64,000 nt of DNA, taken from the NCBI GenBank assembly GCA_030685235.1, contig MU839125.1, positions 124,001 to 188,000 of the forward strand, given 5' to 3'. A program made the position numbers and the translations under genes. Positions 1-12,331 of the stretch are shown here, in pieces; the first letter of the stretch is position 1; each line of letters opens with the position of its first letter. The notes beneath the pieces are model-generated. The model was not told where the DNA came from and searched no databases. It saw only the letters and a list, made by a program, of their open reading frames with translations. Origin of the DNA: Copromyces sp. CBS 386.78. Lineage: Eukaryota > Ascomycota > Sordariomycetes > Sordariales > Sordariaceae.

Positions 1-840
1 TTTATTAAAAGTAGTTATTTACTTATAATCCCACAGACTACAATAGGATGATAACAATAATATACGTAATAATCGTTTTTATTTATAGAAAAATATATAA
101 ATAATTACTTTCTCCAGTCGAAGAATAAATAAATATTTAAGAAATATAAATTTAAATAGTACTTATATTATAGAAAAAAGTAATTGCAAAACTAATATAA
201 AACTATTATTTAAAAAAATATAAAATCTACTAGTCTATAAAGGCTTAAAAATTAAAAGTAGCCGATAATAATCTAATATAAATAATATAAATACTATAGG
301 GAAAAGTAATTATAATAACTAATATATATTAGGTAGCGCTAGAAAGTAAATAATATTATAATAGCTTTATAATATAATTTCATAATAGATTATATATTAA
401 AATAAATATTATATTAAATAGCGATATAATTTTACAATCGAAATATAATACCTATATTAAACTACAAATTAATTTATAATAAAGGATTAAAACTTTAATA
501 GGAGATTATCTACAACGTACATTCTATATACAATTTAATTTTCATAGCTAATATAATATTAGAATACAACTAGGAATTTATATTAATAAAAAGTTAATAA
601 CAATAAGGAATTCATAAAGATAAAAAGTTAATAATAATAATAAGTTTATAATAATAAAGAATTAACAATAATAAGAAGTTTATAATAATAAGAAATTGAT
701 AATAATAATAAATTTATAACAATAAAGAAGTTAATAAAAAAAGAAGTTTACGAAGATAAAAAGCTAACGGTAATATATTATTAAATACGATAAAAAGTTT
801 TACTAAATTTACTACTAATACGGATTTAAATTAGGCTTAG
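1..840. other. AT-rich RIP-degraded block, identity unknown
   Basis: The stretch is extremely AT-rich with TA-dominated dinucleotides and stops in every frame, like the identified RIPed transposons elsewhere in the window. Between about 590 and 790 there is a degenerate purine-rich repeat built on AATAATAAG / AAAAAGTTAATAA units. I found no terminal repeat, recognisable domain or gene. Composition returns to balanced at about 835-845. It is probably the end of a repeat that starts left of the window. Confidence 0.5.
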
Positions 841-2100
841 CGTGAAGTTGGAGAAATCTTTTCAAATCAGACGAGAACTTGGAGTCGGGCCGGACCCCAA
901 TTTCACAACCCCATACGTAATCAGCACCGACCCCGAATTCGCACCTTACCACAAATCTTACACGACACAGTATCAATTACCTAATACACTATCAATTATA
1001 ACAATATATTCCTATTGAGGGGCATTCAATACCAAATTAATCACGATTTACAATTAAACGTTTAACTCCAGCCCGACTATAGGTTTTAGCAAAAGTCCAG
1101 CGACCCCCCTTCCCCTGCAGGGAAGAGTGGATCACTACTGTATGCGCTGGGCCTACACAACATTTCGACGGGACGATGGAGTGGCATTTACAGAAGCATC
1201 AAAACAGAGACAACGTCGACCCATGCTTTCCACGCCAATGCGATGATACTCAAATTCACTTTCACCTGCTTCCGGCGGTAGACAGTTCTATCCAGTCATA
1301 CATACAGTGCATCTAATGCAGCTTCATAAAGGTTGCATGAAGTTTAGCAACAGACCACCTAAATTCCAACTTGCAAACCTATAGCGGCTGTAGTGCGGAG
1401 GTACAGCCCCTACCTAAGGTATAGACCATCCCCGACATGCCTCCCGTCTTGGTATATCTCAGCATTATTCACCATTCCAGATTTTGACCGGTAGAGGAGC
1501 TTCATCCTTCATATCCCTCCCAAGAAAACAGAAAACGACCCCCTGATTTGTAGCACCGTCTGGCGTGATTGGTACGAGTAACCTCGAGTAATAAAAACAT
1601 TGATCAATTATTTTTTGACAATCGTTAACCATTACAATTTATTACCGTAGCGTTCAACCGCTCCCAACCGCCTTGGTCTTTTTTTTTTTTCTTTGCCCTG
1701 GGTTCGTCGGAAGTCCTCGGCTTAGTACCTAGGTATGTGCCGGGCATCGTATAATACATTAACACAGCGTCGTCTCGACACTGCTGTCTTCCCCGGTCGC
1801 TCCCAGTCGTAGCATGTTTTTACCAAATTCCTCCTGCCAGGATACTTTTGTTTTTACGTCAAGTGTGACGGAAGCAAAGGGACAAATCATGCTCAGTCAT
1901 ATGGTGATGTAAATAACGGGTGAGTAATGAAAAAGGAGACCCGAACAGACCATAACGCCGCTCGCCGTATGCGCCAAAAAAGGAAGAAGAAAAACAACCG
2001 GGAAGTAAATGTGCATCACTAGCTGCACGAACAAGTTTGCTCTTGAGAGCAAATGCCATAAGTTCGAATCATCCGCACGGACACCGAACTAGCTCAGAGC
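841..2100. other. Non-coding stretch, no gene seen
   Basis: Composition is balanced, with several pyrimidine runs (for example a T-run at about 1680-1690). The short open frames here have no family resemblance and no supporting splice or start context. It lies downstream of the minus-strand gene ending at 2101 and probably holds its 3' UTR plus spacer. Confidence 0.5.
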
Positions 2101-3681
2101 TCAGTTTCCAGATGCTCGTGAAAGCATCCGGCTAAGCCCAGCCTCAGCCCACCACTCATCGGGGACATCCTCGCGCGTAGCAAGGTTGCGCACGATGCGC
2201 TGCAGGCCTCCCATACCACCCAAGATCTCCAGAGAGTCATCACTGCTATCATTGCTGCGGGTAACATCCGCATACGACCGTCGGATGCTGTTCAAGCTAG
2301 GGGGGAAACGAGTAAGCGGGTTCACGTCCGGCTCGTCCTCCTCATCACCTTCCGTGTCGGAATTTTCACTTTCCGACTCACACAGCTCTACTACTTCCAC
2401 AGCTTCTACGGGCGCATCCGGGACCGTGACAGAAGTCCCGATGGAGGGCGCCGCTGCATTTTGCGAGGCGACCGCAGATGCCGAAGCGGAAGCGAACGAG
2501 GAGCCAGAGCTGGGCGTTAGTGGGTCTGGCGTCAGGGTGGTCGTGATACGGTCCCACACATGGTCGCCCTCGGGACTGAGGCTCCGGTTGCGATCTCCCA
2601 AACCATCCAGTTGCGGCGTCTCGACAGACGGTGCCTGCTCACCTCGGCGAAATGGGCGACCAGAAATTGGGTCAGGTCTCGGGTAAGGGTTTCCCCACGT
2701 GCCGTACAGAGACGAGGCCCGGTCCGAGATCCGATCCCTGATGCGGCGCAAAGCTGCGCGTTCTCGACTCTGCTAGTTGTTAGTTGGTGCTGTTCAGTTG
2801 ACTCGGACGGCGAGTGGGAAAAAAAGAAAAAAAAGGTGAGCGCATACCGGGGTAGGTGGACCCCGATTCATCTGAGACGATGTACGAGGTTCTACGGGCG
2901 GCGGTGGCGGCGGTGGCACTCTACGAGACAGAGAGCCAGGTTCAACGGCCATCTGCCCAAGGTATGGGTCCGCCGCCCTCATAGGCGCGAGGAAAGGATT
3001 AGGTTCGGCATCCTCATCGTCGGTTAGGGCGCCTGGGTACTGGGACATGGGATGCAGGTGAGCCAACCGCCTGCCAAACAAGGCAATGACCTGGTCATCG
3101 AGCATACCACCTAAACGATCAGCCCCCTCGCGCGTGGTGTCGCGACTAGATTCCGCATTGTCGGGCGCATTGTTACTGTTGCTGTTGCTGTCGCTGCTAG
3201 AGCCGCTTGATTGTTCGGCCGGATGGGATCGGCGTCTGGGGTTGTCATAGCTGTAAGCAGCAGCAGCAGCAGCAGCATTGCCATTGTTAATGGCAGCGGT
3301 TATAGCGAGGCGACGTCGGCGTTGCTGCACCCGTTCGGAATTTTGGAGGCGGCTGCGTCTAATGGAGGATCGGGCTTCGGCAGAGCTCTTGTCCGCGGCC
3401 GACTTCGATTGGATGTCGGACTCGACAGGCGCTTGGTACAATCTGATTGGGAGGACATGGCAGGTCAGCGCAAGCCTACAAAGTGGAATAGGGGAATGCG
3501 ACTGGATCGGCCTAACCGGTTGCCCTGACGGGGCGCATCATCGGGTTGATGGAAAGCACCATCATACCTCGAGCATGTGTGACAGATGAAAGTGACGAAA
3601 TCGTGGTGGATACGGATGGTGGCAAAGGGGGATAAGCGCGGACGCGAACGCCTTGACGCGGTGTTCTTACCGGAGACCCAT
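2101..3681 (-). CDS. Conserved fungal protein of unknown function, 3 exons
   Basis: The model is exons 3681-3671, 3442-2848 and 2772-2101, giving 425 residues. The main frame has no ATG before 3442. An 11-nt first exon (ATG GGT CTC CG) in strong context (AACACCATGGG) followed by GTAAGA, spliced across 3670-3443 (CTGAC branch, AATCAG acceptor), joins in phase. The second intron (2847-2773) has a CTAAC branch; an acceptor 3 nt further on is equally possible. The protein is largely disordered: an Arg-rich segment near residues 30-50, an Ala run, Ser/Asn-rich and Pro runs, and an acidic patch. More ordered stretches are VWDRITTTLTPDP and the C-terminal DEWWAEAGLSR. I think similar proteins occur across filamentous fungi, but I know of no function and assign none. 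Confidence 0.7.
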
Positions 3682-4052
3682 GGTGTTTGCTTGAGTCGCG
3701 ATGTCGCGACAGACGGACCGCTTGTAGTTTAGCGATAGAGCAACACAGGAAGCAAGGGGTGATCTTAATGAGCGTGACGGGTGAGAAAGCGAGAGCTTGT
3801 TGGTGATGGCGGGGGCTCGTCAAATGGATCAAGAATTTGATGTTGCGATGAAAGACGGGAATGCGCCCCGGCCTCTGTTCTGGAAATCCTTGCCGAGATG
3901 GCGGTCGTGGGGTCGGGTTTGCGCTGCGGATAGCGGATAGCGGATGATTCAGTCTGGTTCGAGCGAAGGGGAGACGGGATGATGGCTGGTGTCCACGCAG
4001 GGGATTGGGGTTTGTGACACCTAGCCGCAGCAGAGATGAAAGCGGCTGGGCG
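3682..4052. promoter_or_regulatory. 5' flank of the unknown-function gene, up to the Copia insertion
   Basis: This is about 370 bp of balanced DNA upstream of the minus-strand gene starting at 3681. It ends at the Copia target duplication GGTCT (4053-4057), so a retrotransposon sits within 400 bp of the start codon. I see no convincing TATA box. The element may define the outer limit of the promoter. Confidence 0.35.
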
Positions 4053-4057
4053 GGTCT

Positions 4058-4230
4058 TGTTAGATTTTCTGGTGTGAACTAGTTGATTGAACTGTCTAGA
4101 AACTGGCTCTCCAACAGATCCGCTCTAGAAGGTCTGGGGGGTGCTCGGGTATCCTAGAAATGCCAAGACCTTTAATTAGGTGACTAGGACCCTCTATATC
4201 TGGGTATAATCTGCACCCTATAATTTAATA
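4058..4230 (-). repeat. Copia LTR, element 3' end
   Basis: This 173-bp copy aligns without gaps to 9300-9472. By hand I count about 23 differences, all C/T or G/A transitions. It borders target duplication GGTCT at 4053-4057. Confidence 0.92.
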
Positions 4231-4639
4231 CACCCCCTCACTTATAAACTTCTTTCGCCTTTTTAAAATCAAAAGTAAAGTTATTTATAAATATCTTATC
4301 CTATTATTCCTAATTTCTCATCCAAATCTTCTAAATTAACCTCCTTTAATCCCGGATTATCCTTTTTCCGTACTAATACTTCGGCTATACCTAATAGATC
4401 TCTAAAATTTCTATACTTTAAAATATCTAATACCTTTATTAATCTATCTACTAGTATTAATTTTATATTTAAACACTTAATCTTAAGAATCTTTTTAATA
4501 AAGATCTCCTCCTTCAATTAATATCTATAAATATCTATATATCTCATTTTAGTACTAAAAGTAAAGGTCTCCTCTATAAGAGCCTTAATAGTCTATTTAT
4601 TATTATATCGTAGAGTAAAGATAGGGTTTTCTAGTAATT

Positions 4640-7600
4640 TCACCCCTAGAGCGGATATTAACCGCGTTATAAACAAAGTTTCCTTAGCTACTTTCTCGAC
4701 TATATACAATTTTACTTCTATTATTGAAGTTGCGATCGTAATCTACTTAGTTATACCTTAATAGATTAAACCCCTATACAATTTAATCGTAAAGCCTTAC
4801 GAACTCTTTCGATTAATAGCGTTGTCTATAAATAAAATATTTAAAGTTATTTCTAATTGATTATTACTGTTAAAATATAGTACTTATATTTTAGTAGTTT
4901 GAAAATATTGTAATACCTTCTCGCTTATAGTTAAATAGGTAAGACTAGGGTTATAATTGTATTGTACTAATTTACTTATTAGGAATACGATATTTAGTCT
5001 AATATTAACTATTACGTATAGTAGGGAGCCCATATTAATCTAATAGGCGCAGATCTTTATATAATTAGTAATACCCTTATAAAAGATTAATTCTATATGC
5101 CCTATAAGTATTAAAGTAGGTTGAAAGCTAAATTTTAACAATTTAGAAATCTTTTCGATATAAGCTTCCTATAATAGCTAAATCTTTCCTTAATTTCAGT
5201 TTCGGATAACTTTAATGCCTACAAACCACTAGAATTTATTTCTTCTAGTAAAGTAATATTTTAACTATAAATCTATTACGTATTTATTAACTTCCTCTAT
5301 CTTATTCTTATCAAACGTAAAAACGATATCGTTAATGTAATATAATATAAGTATACTATTCTTCTTTATAATATACGGATCTTCAAAGATCGCCTCGAAT
5401 CCCATCTCTTTAAACGCTCCACTAAGTTTTCTTTACTATAGTAAAAGTACTCGTCTAAACCTATACAATACCTTAATCAATTTAAAAACCTTACCAGGAA
5501 TCTAATACCCTAGTAATATACGTATATAAATCTCCTTATCGAAAATTGTGTTAATAAAGGTATTAACCGTATTATACTAAATTAATTCGAGGTTGAATTT
5601 TACGGCGAGAGCGATAATAGATTTAAACGATCTCTCTATTAGGGTAAATACGTACGTATTTATTCTATTTTTACTCTATTAATCTCTTCTTACGATTAAG
5701 CGTACCTTATACTTATTAAGAGTACTATTCTTATTGAACTTATATATATATACCTATATATAATCGAAGATTTATTTATTTTGTATCCGCAATAAGTCTC
5801 CGCTAACCTCAATCTACGTCTTTATATCCTTATAACTCTATAGATAGGTCTCTTCTACCTATTTAAATATTTTACCGAATTAGTAATTATTAAAATCCTT
5901 ATAATACTTAAGTTCTAAGGGCAGATCTCATTTATAAATACTCTTAAAACGACTAGGCTTAGTAATTAACCGTTCTACCTCCGCCTTAATAGTAATTTTC
6001 CTTACTATCTTCGCTATTAACTATATTAATTTACTAGTATAAAAGGCAGCTTCCTAAGGTTCTTACTAATAAATACGCTAATCTATTATTCGGTCTATTA
6101 AGTAACTAATATAAAGTACGGCTAGCGGAGTTAATAGAAGTAACGGATAAGACCCTATAATATATTCGAAGGATATCTTTTTTATAATAGGGTATAGATT
6201 AGTTCCTACTTAAATTTAACCGTTCTTCTTTTAGGAAGTATCTTAACTTTATTCGTAATTTCTATCTAAAAGGCTTAATAGTAACGGTTCGATATTTATA
6301 TTATCGACGTTATTTTATAGGCCGTAGCCTTCTCTCTCTAATAAATCGGATACCCCCGAAGGTTAATTATATAGCTTATTTACCTTATTAAATAAATCCG
6401 CTAATTCTTCGCTACTTATTTAGAAGTCTTCTCTTAATTTCTTAAAATTTAAATTGTATGTAATCTCTTTGTTAAAAATTATATCCTTAATTTATATAAT
6501 TTTATTCGTATATAAATTCTATATATAGTAAATAAAAATCGCTAAATAACCAATAAAAAAACCTATTTATATTTTAAATAAATACTTCTAACGTCGCTTT
6601 TCTTTTTTTTAAGTAATATTCGTTATTATAAATACCTTATAACCGTAGACTTTCAAATAATTCAAATCTAGTTTACGTATTTCTTAATAACTGTATTATT
6701 AAGCGATATAGGTATAGAACTGTTCGAATAGAAATTTCTAATTGTAAAAGTACCGAAGGGATCTATTAATAAGGTAGATAATTATGGTAGTAATCTCTAG
6801 CTATAAATTGATCGAAAATTTTAAATTTATTAATATAGTATTATATCTTTCTTTAATTATACCCCCTAAATGCTCTACCCCGCCGTTTTATATTTATATA
6901 TTGGGAGTAAAGGGTTTAATTATCGTTCCTCGTTATAATAATCTTTATTAAATCTTGTAATTTATAAATTCGTTATCGAATTCGAAAGTTTTAATTTTAA
7001 TATTATATTGTTATTTTAATATATTAATATAAAATGTTAACGTAATAGCGATAATAATCGTTTAATAATTTAATAAATAATAATCCTAAATATAATTAGA
7101 CTAATGGTATATAATAAGGAAGAAATATTTAACCCTGTTATTTCCTTTATTAAATTCGAAGAAGTCCGCTACGAATTTCTCCCCTAATTTATAGCCGCAA
7201 TTTCTAAATATATAATAAACTTATTATTTAATCTTTACTATAGTGTACGTATTATATTTAATTAATAATATATTGCGGATCCGTACCCCGTTAACGTTCT
7301 AAAGATAATCGAATACTTATAATCCTAAATAACCGAATTGTAAATACCAAATATTTACTGTTTATTTAAAAGGGCGCCGTATATAGGAATTAATTTTATA
7401 CCGACGTATTATAAACGAAGTTCTAGTAAACGAGAGAGGGATAGTTTTTATAACCGTTTAATTACAAATAATATTTAAATAATAAAAGAATAATCTATTA
7501 ATTTTCTTCAAATAATTGTTAGGGGGACGGTAATCCTAATAGAAACTTTACCTTCGTAATTAAATATAGGAAACGAAGTTAGTAGCGAAATTAAAATAAA

Positions 7601-9000
7601 AAGTAACTTCCTTCAATTGTAATTTTAAGGGACTATTCTTTCTTTTAATAATGACGTTAACCTCCCCAAACCCTTTAATCGCTACTTAGGTATTTCTAGC
7701 TTATATATATTCATTTAGGTTAATATAACGAAAGTAAAGGAAATGAATAATTTTATTAAATATATAAAGTAAGTTACTAAAATCGAATATCGTTAAATTT
7801 TTAAGGGGGTAAATCTCTTCCCTAATTTAATATACCTTGTTAATTTAAAAAATTAATTTATAAATAATATTACGATTTACGTTAAATAATTATGTAATTT
7901 CCTACTTTTTAAGAATCCTCCCTTTACTGTTATTTTTAATTATAATTCTTTTAATTTCCTTAGCTAGTTTAGGATCCTTTACGAAATTAAATTTAATAAT
8001 GTATTTAATTAAGGGGAATAACCTCGTAATATATTTAAACTTTATATTTAAATTAATATACTAATATTCTTTTAAAGAGTATAGTCCCCTCTCGTATACT
8101 TTATATACGGGTAAATCTATTACCTTTTTACGGGTTTAAATTTCGGTTTTATTTAATTAGAACTTTCTTTTACCAAATTTAAACTTTATAAGCTTTTTCT
8201 TATTATTTTAATAAGTATCCTTATTATTAATTTCTTTATCTTAATTTTCGCTAATAAATTTCTAATTATTAAATTCGATACTAATTTCATTAGTATTAAA
8301 GGCGCTATAATATCTTCCCTTCCTAGTAACGACCCTGCGTTTCGTAAAGTTAATATTGTATCTTTTAAAATCTTCGTAGACCTCTATATATATAAACGTA
8401 CCGTCGGCTATTTATTTATCGAATTTCTAAGCACTTTCGTATTATTTAAGGCGTATAATTTTAATTATATTAATAAAATTAATATACTAGGAATTTATAA
8501 CTTTAGTCTCTTTAACCCTTATAGTTTAACTATTATTTATAATAATAAATTAATTCTAAAATTAATTAATCTAATTTTTAGGTTCTTTAATTAAAATAGC
8601 GACCGTTTTATAATATTACTTCCTAGCTTTAATCTATTCGTTAACGATTTTATAGTTAGTTATACTCTTTAATCGTTAATATTATTCGTTAATTTCCTAT
8701 TCTTCCTTTATAGTACTATTTTGTAGTTTGTAATTAATTAATGTCTTTATCTAAGTACGTACGGCCTTATTGCTAATTATAAATTCCTTTTAATTTTTTT
8801 TAAAATTGGGGTAAAGTGTAAGTTTTAATTTAAAGAATTCTCTATTAAGTAGATCTACTTCGGTAATAAGGGTGTCGAAAACTATCTCGTTTTATTTTCG
8901 ATATTTAATAGGAATTTCTTAAAAAATTCTATTTTAATTTATAATAGTTTAAATAGTAGTTCCGCTATTGAAAAGGTTAAATTTGTCCTTAGCGGTTCGA
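4640..9000 (-). pseudogene. Copia Gag-Pol polyprotein relic
   Basis: Scattered minus-strand pieces of integrase (about 6.8-7.2 kb) and reverse transcriptase (about 5.1-5.5 kb) can be read, with many TAA/TAG codons that look like C-to-T changes at Gln codons. After the catalytic site, residues resembling the W-F-x-G-I-x-V motif follow near 5215-5260. Limits are approximate. A short open frame at 4296-4517 lies near the RNase H end and is probably a surviving fragment. Confidence 0.75.
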
Positions 9001-9299
9001 ATCCGCTCTTTAGCTTCCTTAATAATAGGGTATTAGTTCGGATAGGGTTATTTCAATTCGATAAGTCTCTTAATAGTATTTTAAATCTATTTTTTAAAGG
9101 TATCTGTATTATATTTTAATTAGAATATTAGTTCCTAACGGATCTAATCCTCCCTATTTTTAAGGTAAGCGATATTCTCCTTAGTCTCGTTATTAATTTT
9201 TAAAAGAAATATTGTATCGTTTAATTATTAATTATTAATTAATATTAATCGTTGTATTAATAGGTAATTGATAGGTAATACGCGTATTAGATTATTAAT

Positions 9300-9472
9300 T
9301 ATCAGATTTTCTAGTGTGAACTAGTTAATTGAACTATCTAGAAACTAACTCTCCAACAAATCCGCTCCAAAAGGTCTAGGGGGTGCTCGGGTATCCCAGA
9401 AATGCCAAGACCTTTAGTCAGGTGACTGGGACCCTCTACATCTAGGTGTGATCTGCACCCTGTAATCTGACA
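9300..9472 (-). repeat. Copia LTR, element 5' end
   Basis: Pairs with 4058-4230. It ends TCTGACA and is followed by the target duplication GGTCT at 9473-9477. Its first bases read TATCAGA where the ancestral end was TGTCAGA, so RIP has altered even the terminal dinucleotide. Confidence 0.92.
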
Positions 9473-9773
9473 GGTCTTCCATCTCCAGGTTCAGTTGCAA
9501 CATGCCCCATTGCAATAGGGCTTAGTGCGCTGGAGCATTTAGGGTTAAATGCATATCAGCCATGGAATGTGCACTTATCCAGTCTCACTGCTAAGGGTCT
9601 TCCCTGCCCACGCAGATCGACTTCATGCGCCCCGCCATAAGCATCCGCCGATGACGGGCCAAGCAGTGTCCGCATCGCCACCAATCACCTTCAGACATCA
9701 CTCTTGTGTGTGTCTCTGGATCGAGTATTCTTGCATGTGAGTGAGTTCATCAGTCACCAGTTCATCCATCGCC

Positions 9774-11012
9774 ATGATCGATCTCGGACTGGCCCGCATC
9801 GGGCGTCTTCTTCAGCACACGCCGCAGACCTGGAAGGCCATCCACGTTGCTGGCACCAACGGCAAGGGCTCAATATGCGCCTGTCTCTCGGCCATGCTCA
9901 GTGCCAGCGGCGTCTCATGTGCAAGGTTCACCTCGCCCCATCTCATCGACCGCTGGGACTGTATCACCATCAACGAGAAGCCTGTCCCTGAAACGATATT
10001 CCGTCAGGTCGAGGGCTCGGTCAAGCAGCGGGACCAGGACGAGAAGATCGGGGCCACCGAGTTTGAGCTCCTCGCTGCAACCGCCTTTGAGATCTTCCAC
10101 CGTCTGAAGGTTGAGTATGGCGTAATCGAGGTCGGTCTCGGCGGGAAGCTGGATGCTACCAACATCATGAAGCACAAGTCCGTTACCGTCATCGCCAAGA
10201 TTGGTCTTGATCACCAGTCCTTCCTAGGAAACACCATCGAGGAGATCGCACTGCAGAAAGCAGGCATCATCCGCTCTGGCGTTCCCTGTGTCGTTGACGA
10301 CAGCAACGATTCTTCGGTCATGAAAGTCATTCAAGATCACGCGAAGGAGGTCGGCGGCGTAGAGCTGCACTATCCCTCGTCAGATTCCGCCCTGGTCCAG
10401 GTTCTCACCCAAGAAGGCTACGAGCCGCATCAAGTCCAGAACCTGGCGTGCGCCCTGTTGGCCTTCCGCTTAGCTTGTCCGGACTTTGACCACTCGATGA
10501 GCCGTCTCCTCCCTGTCGTTAAGCAGCTGCAATGGCCCGGTCGTCTGCAAAGGATTGATCTCTTTCCGATCATCGGGAGGCATCAAGAGGCTCTGCTGGA
10601 CGGAGCCCACAATAGCCAGTCAGCCGAAGTTTTGGCTAGGTATGTCAACAAGCACTACCGCTCGCGGAGTCAACCAATCACTTGGGTACTGGCCGCTTCC
10701 AAGGGCAAAGATGTGGACAGTATCATGTCCCATAACGTACAGCCAAGTGATCAGGTCACGGCTGTCCAATTTGGGGCAGTGGATGGAATGCCGTGGGTTA
10801 AAGCCGAGGACCCGGCCAATTTGATCAACCAGGCAATCCGTTATGGTGTCGATACTCAGAACACGCACAACTCGGGAGATGATGTTCGAGCTGCCCTGGA
10901 ATGGGCGTCCAGGGTGGCGGGAGAGAAGCCGATTGTCATTGCCGGAAGTTTGTATCTGGTCTCCAGCGTTCTACGGCTTATGCGCGAGGCGGAATCTGAT
11001 CAAAAAGCGTGA
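9774..11012 (+). CDS. FOL3: Dihydrofolate synthase / folylpolyglutamate synthase family (Fol3-like)
   Basis: A single-exon protein of 412 residues. It shows the Mur-ligase-like ATP loop HVAGTNGKGS at residues 24-33, the FTSPHLIDRWDCI substrate-loop motif, the GLGGKLDATN motif (usually GGRLDATN), DHxxFLGxTIxxIAxxKAGI, and LDGAHN in the C-terminal domain. The family adds glutamate to dihydropteroate or folates with ATP. The short Fol3-like form fits dihydrofolate synthase, while the mitochondrial/cytosolic polyglutamylase is usually longer. I chose the ATG at 9774 because it gives the usual short MIDLGLARIGRLL start. The frame extends upstream without another ATG. The gene begins about 300 bp right of the Copia element and looks intact. 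Confidence 0.9.
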   Translation: MIDLGLARIGRLLQHTPQTWKAIHVAGTNGKGSICACLSAMLSASGVSCARFTSPHLIDRWDCITINEKPVPETIFRQVEGSVKQRDQDEKIGATEFELLAATAFEIFHRLKVEYGVIEVGLGGKLDATNIMKHKSVTVIAKIGLDHQSFLGNTIEEIALQKAGIIRSGVPCVVDDSNDSSVMKVIQDHAKEVGGVELHYPSSDSALVQVLTQEGYEPHQVQNLACALLAFRLACPDFDHSMSRLLPVVKQLQWPGRLQRIDLFPIIGRHQEALLDGAHNSQSAEVLARYVNKHYRSRSQPITWVLAASKGKDVDSIMSHNVQPSDQVTAVQFGAVDGMPWVKAEDPANLINQAIRYGVDTQNTHNSGDDVRAALEWASRVAGEKPIVIAGSLYLVSSVLRLMREAESDQKA

Positions 11013-11291
11013 GGCGTGGACACCGGAAAAAATCATGGATATCAAATCTTTGGGACCATTGGCCTTTGGACGGGTGTTTGTTTTGATTGAAAAGGGGCTC
11101 CTTTCAAACTCCTGAAGAAAATCTTGGCAGAAAACCGTTTTCCCCTTATGACTTTGCCATATCTACTGCGTCTGCCCCCAAGTCAAAAGAATCACATGAT
11201 CAGTCATGTATCAGAAAAAGGCGGTCGATCTCGCCAGCAGAAGATCCATCTCTTCCTTAATCTCACACTCACCATCACCGTCACCATTACC

Positions 11292-12235
11292 ATGTCATCA
11301 CCACCACCACCAAACCACCTCATTATCGTCTGCGGACACGCCATCTGGCTCGGCGGCCCAGCAAACGGCTGGGACGAATCCGAATGGCTGATCGAGCCCT
11401 ACAAGAAGGGCGAAACGCCCACGTTCATTGCCCACATCAAAGCAGGCGTGGAAGAACTAGCCAAAGATGACCGCGCGGTGTTGATGTTTTCCGGGTTTGT
11501 ACTCCAACAACTTTCGAACTTCACCCGCATATGACTAACCGGGCACCAACAAAAAGTGGCCCAACCCGCCCCGAAACCCGCCTCTCCGAAGCCCAAAGTT
11601 ACTACAACCTAGCCCTTGCCAACTCCTTTTTCGGTCTCTCGCCACCTACTTCTACTTCTCCCACCACATCCTCTTTCACAGACTTCACAGACCGCATCCA
11701 CCTAGAAGAACGTGCCCTAGACTCCTACTACAACATCCTCTTCTCCATCATCCACTACTGGCGCGTCGTCGAGCATCCTCAGCATGCCTGCTGCTGGCCG
11801 GAGCGCATCACCATCGTCAGCCACGCCTTCAAGCGGAACCGGCTGGTGGAGGGCCACTGCGCTGCTATTTTCGGGTTGGATTCCTCCTCACCGCTCCTGG
11901 GAAAAAGGGTGAGGTTTGTGGGGCTTAATCCGCCTGGGATCGATGGGGTTGGGGGAGTCGTTGAAGGGGATGAGGATGGGGAGTCTTCGAACGTGAAGAA
12001 GAAGAAGGAAGCCATGCAAGGGGTGCAGTTGGCGCTGGGACAGTGGGCTGATGATCCGCATGGGGTTGGAGAGGAACTGGCTGGGAAGAGGAGGGCGAGG
12101 AACTTTTGGGGGGTGGATCAGCGGTTGTTCTTTAGTGAGGGGGAGAGGAGGAGGAGCGGAATTGAGACGAGGGTTTTGGAAGATGGAAGTGAAGCATTGG
12201 TTGATGGAGAGAAGCCGAGACCTTGGGCTAGGTGA
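11292..12235 (+). CDS. DUF218 (YdcF-like) domain protein, 2 exons
   Basis: Exons 11292-11494 and 11557-12235 give 293 residues. The 62-nt intron (GTTTGT donor, ATGACTAAC branch, AAAAAG acceptor) restores the conserved FSGGPTRPETRLSEAQSY junction. N-terminal IIVCGHAIWLGG, the SGG-T-RPE loop, and WPERITIVSHAFKR-x-R are typical of the fungal DUF218 family, related to bacterial YdcF/SanA proteins that bind nucleotide-like ligands; the fungal role is not established. A low-complexity Ser/Thr insertion lies at about residues 90-110 and an acidic/basic loop (DEDGESSNVKKKKE) near 195-215. It lies 280 bp after the dihydrofolate synthase gene on the same strand and converges on the hydrolase gene only 96 bp away. 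Confidence 0.85.
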
Positions 12236-12331
12236 GAGATGGTGTATGGTGTGTGTGTGTTTGTGTGGTCAATTAGGGTAGTCTGTGGAAATCTAGAGGT
12301 GGTGACGTCTATGCTGTGAATGACCGAACAT

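Larger units (their letters stand above)
4058..9472 (-). mobile_element. Complete RIP-degraded Copia-type LTR retrotransposon
   Basis: A 5,415-bp element with two 173-bp direct LTRs and an identical 5-bp target duplication GGTCT at 4053-4057 and 9473-9477. LTR ends reconstruct as TGTCAGA...TCTGACA. The interior is heavily RIPed, but on the minus strand the YVDDI-type reverse transcriptase site is legible near 5325-5360 (now reading YYINDIVF) and the integrase NGVAERxGG-type motif near 6840-6890. Integrase lies upstream of reverse transcriptase on the minus strand, which is the Copia/Ty1 order. A purine tract reading GTGAGGGGG on the minus strand abuts the LTR at about 4231-4243, as expected for the polypurine tract. 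It cannot be autonomous now. Confidence 0.92.

Noticed and set aside
590..800. Possible CRISPR-like or satellite array
   Set aside because: Units are degenerate AT-rich runs without constant spacing or unique spacers; best explained as RIPed low-complexity sequence.
2186..3027. Plus-strand open frames opposite the unknown-function gene
   Set aside because: Shadows of the minus-strand exons: their composition mirrors the Ser/Pro and acidic stretches, while the minus strand has coherent splice signals.
8991..9007. tRNA-like T-arm (AGCGGTTCGAATCCGCT)
   Set aside because: No matching acceptor stem, D-arm or anticodon arm lies within 80 bp upstream, and the stretch falls inside the Copia polyprotein relic, where it reads as ordinary codons on the minus strand.
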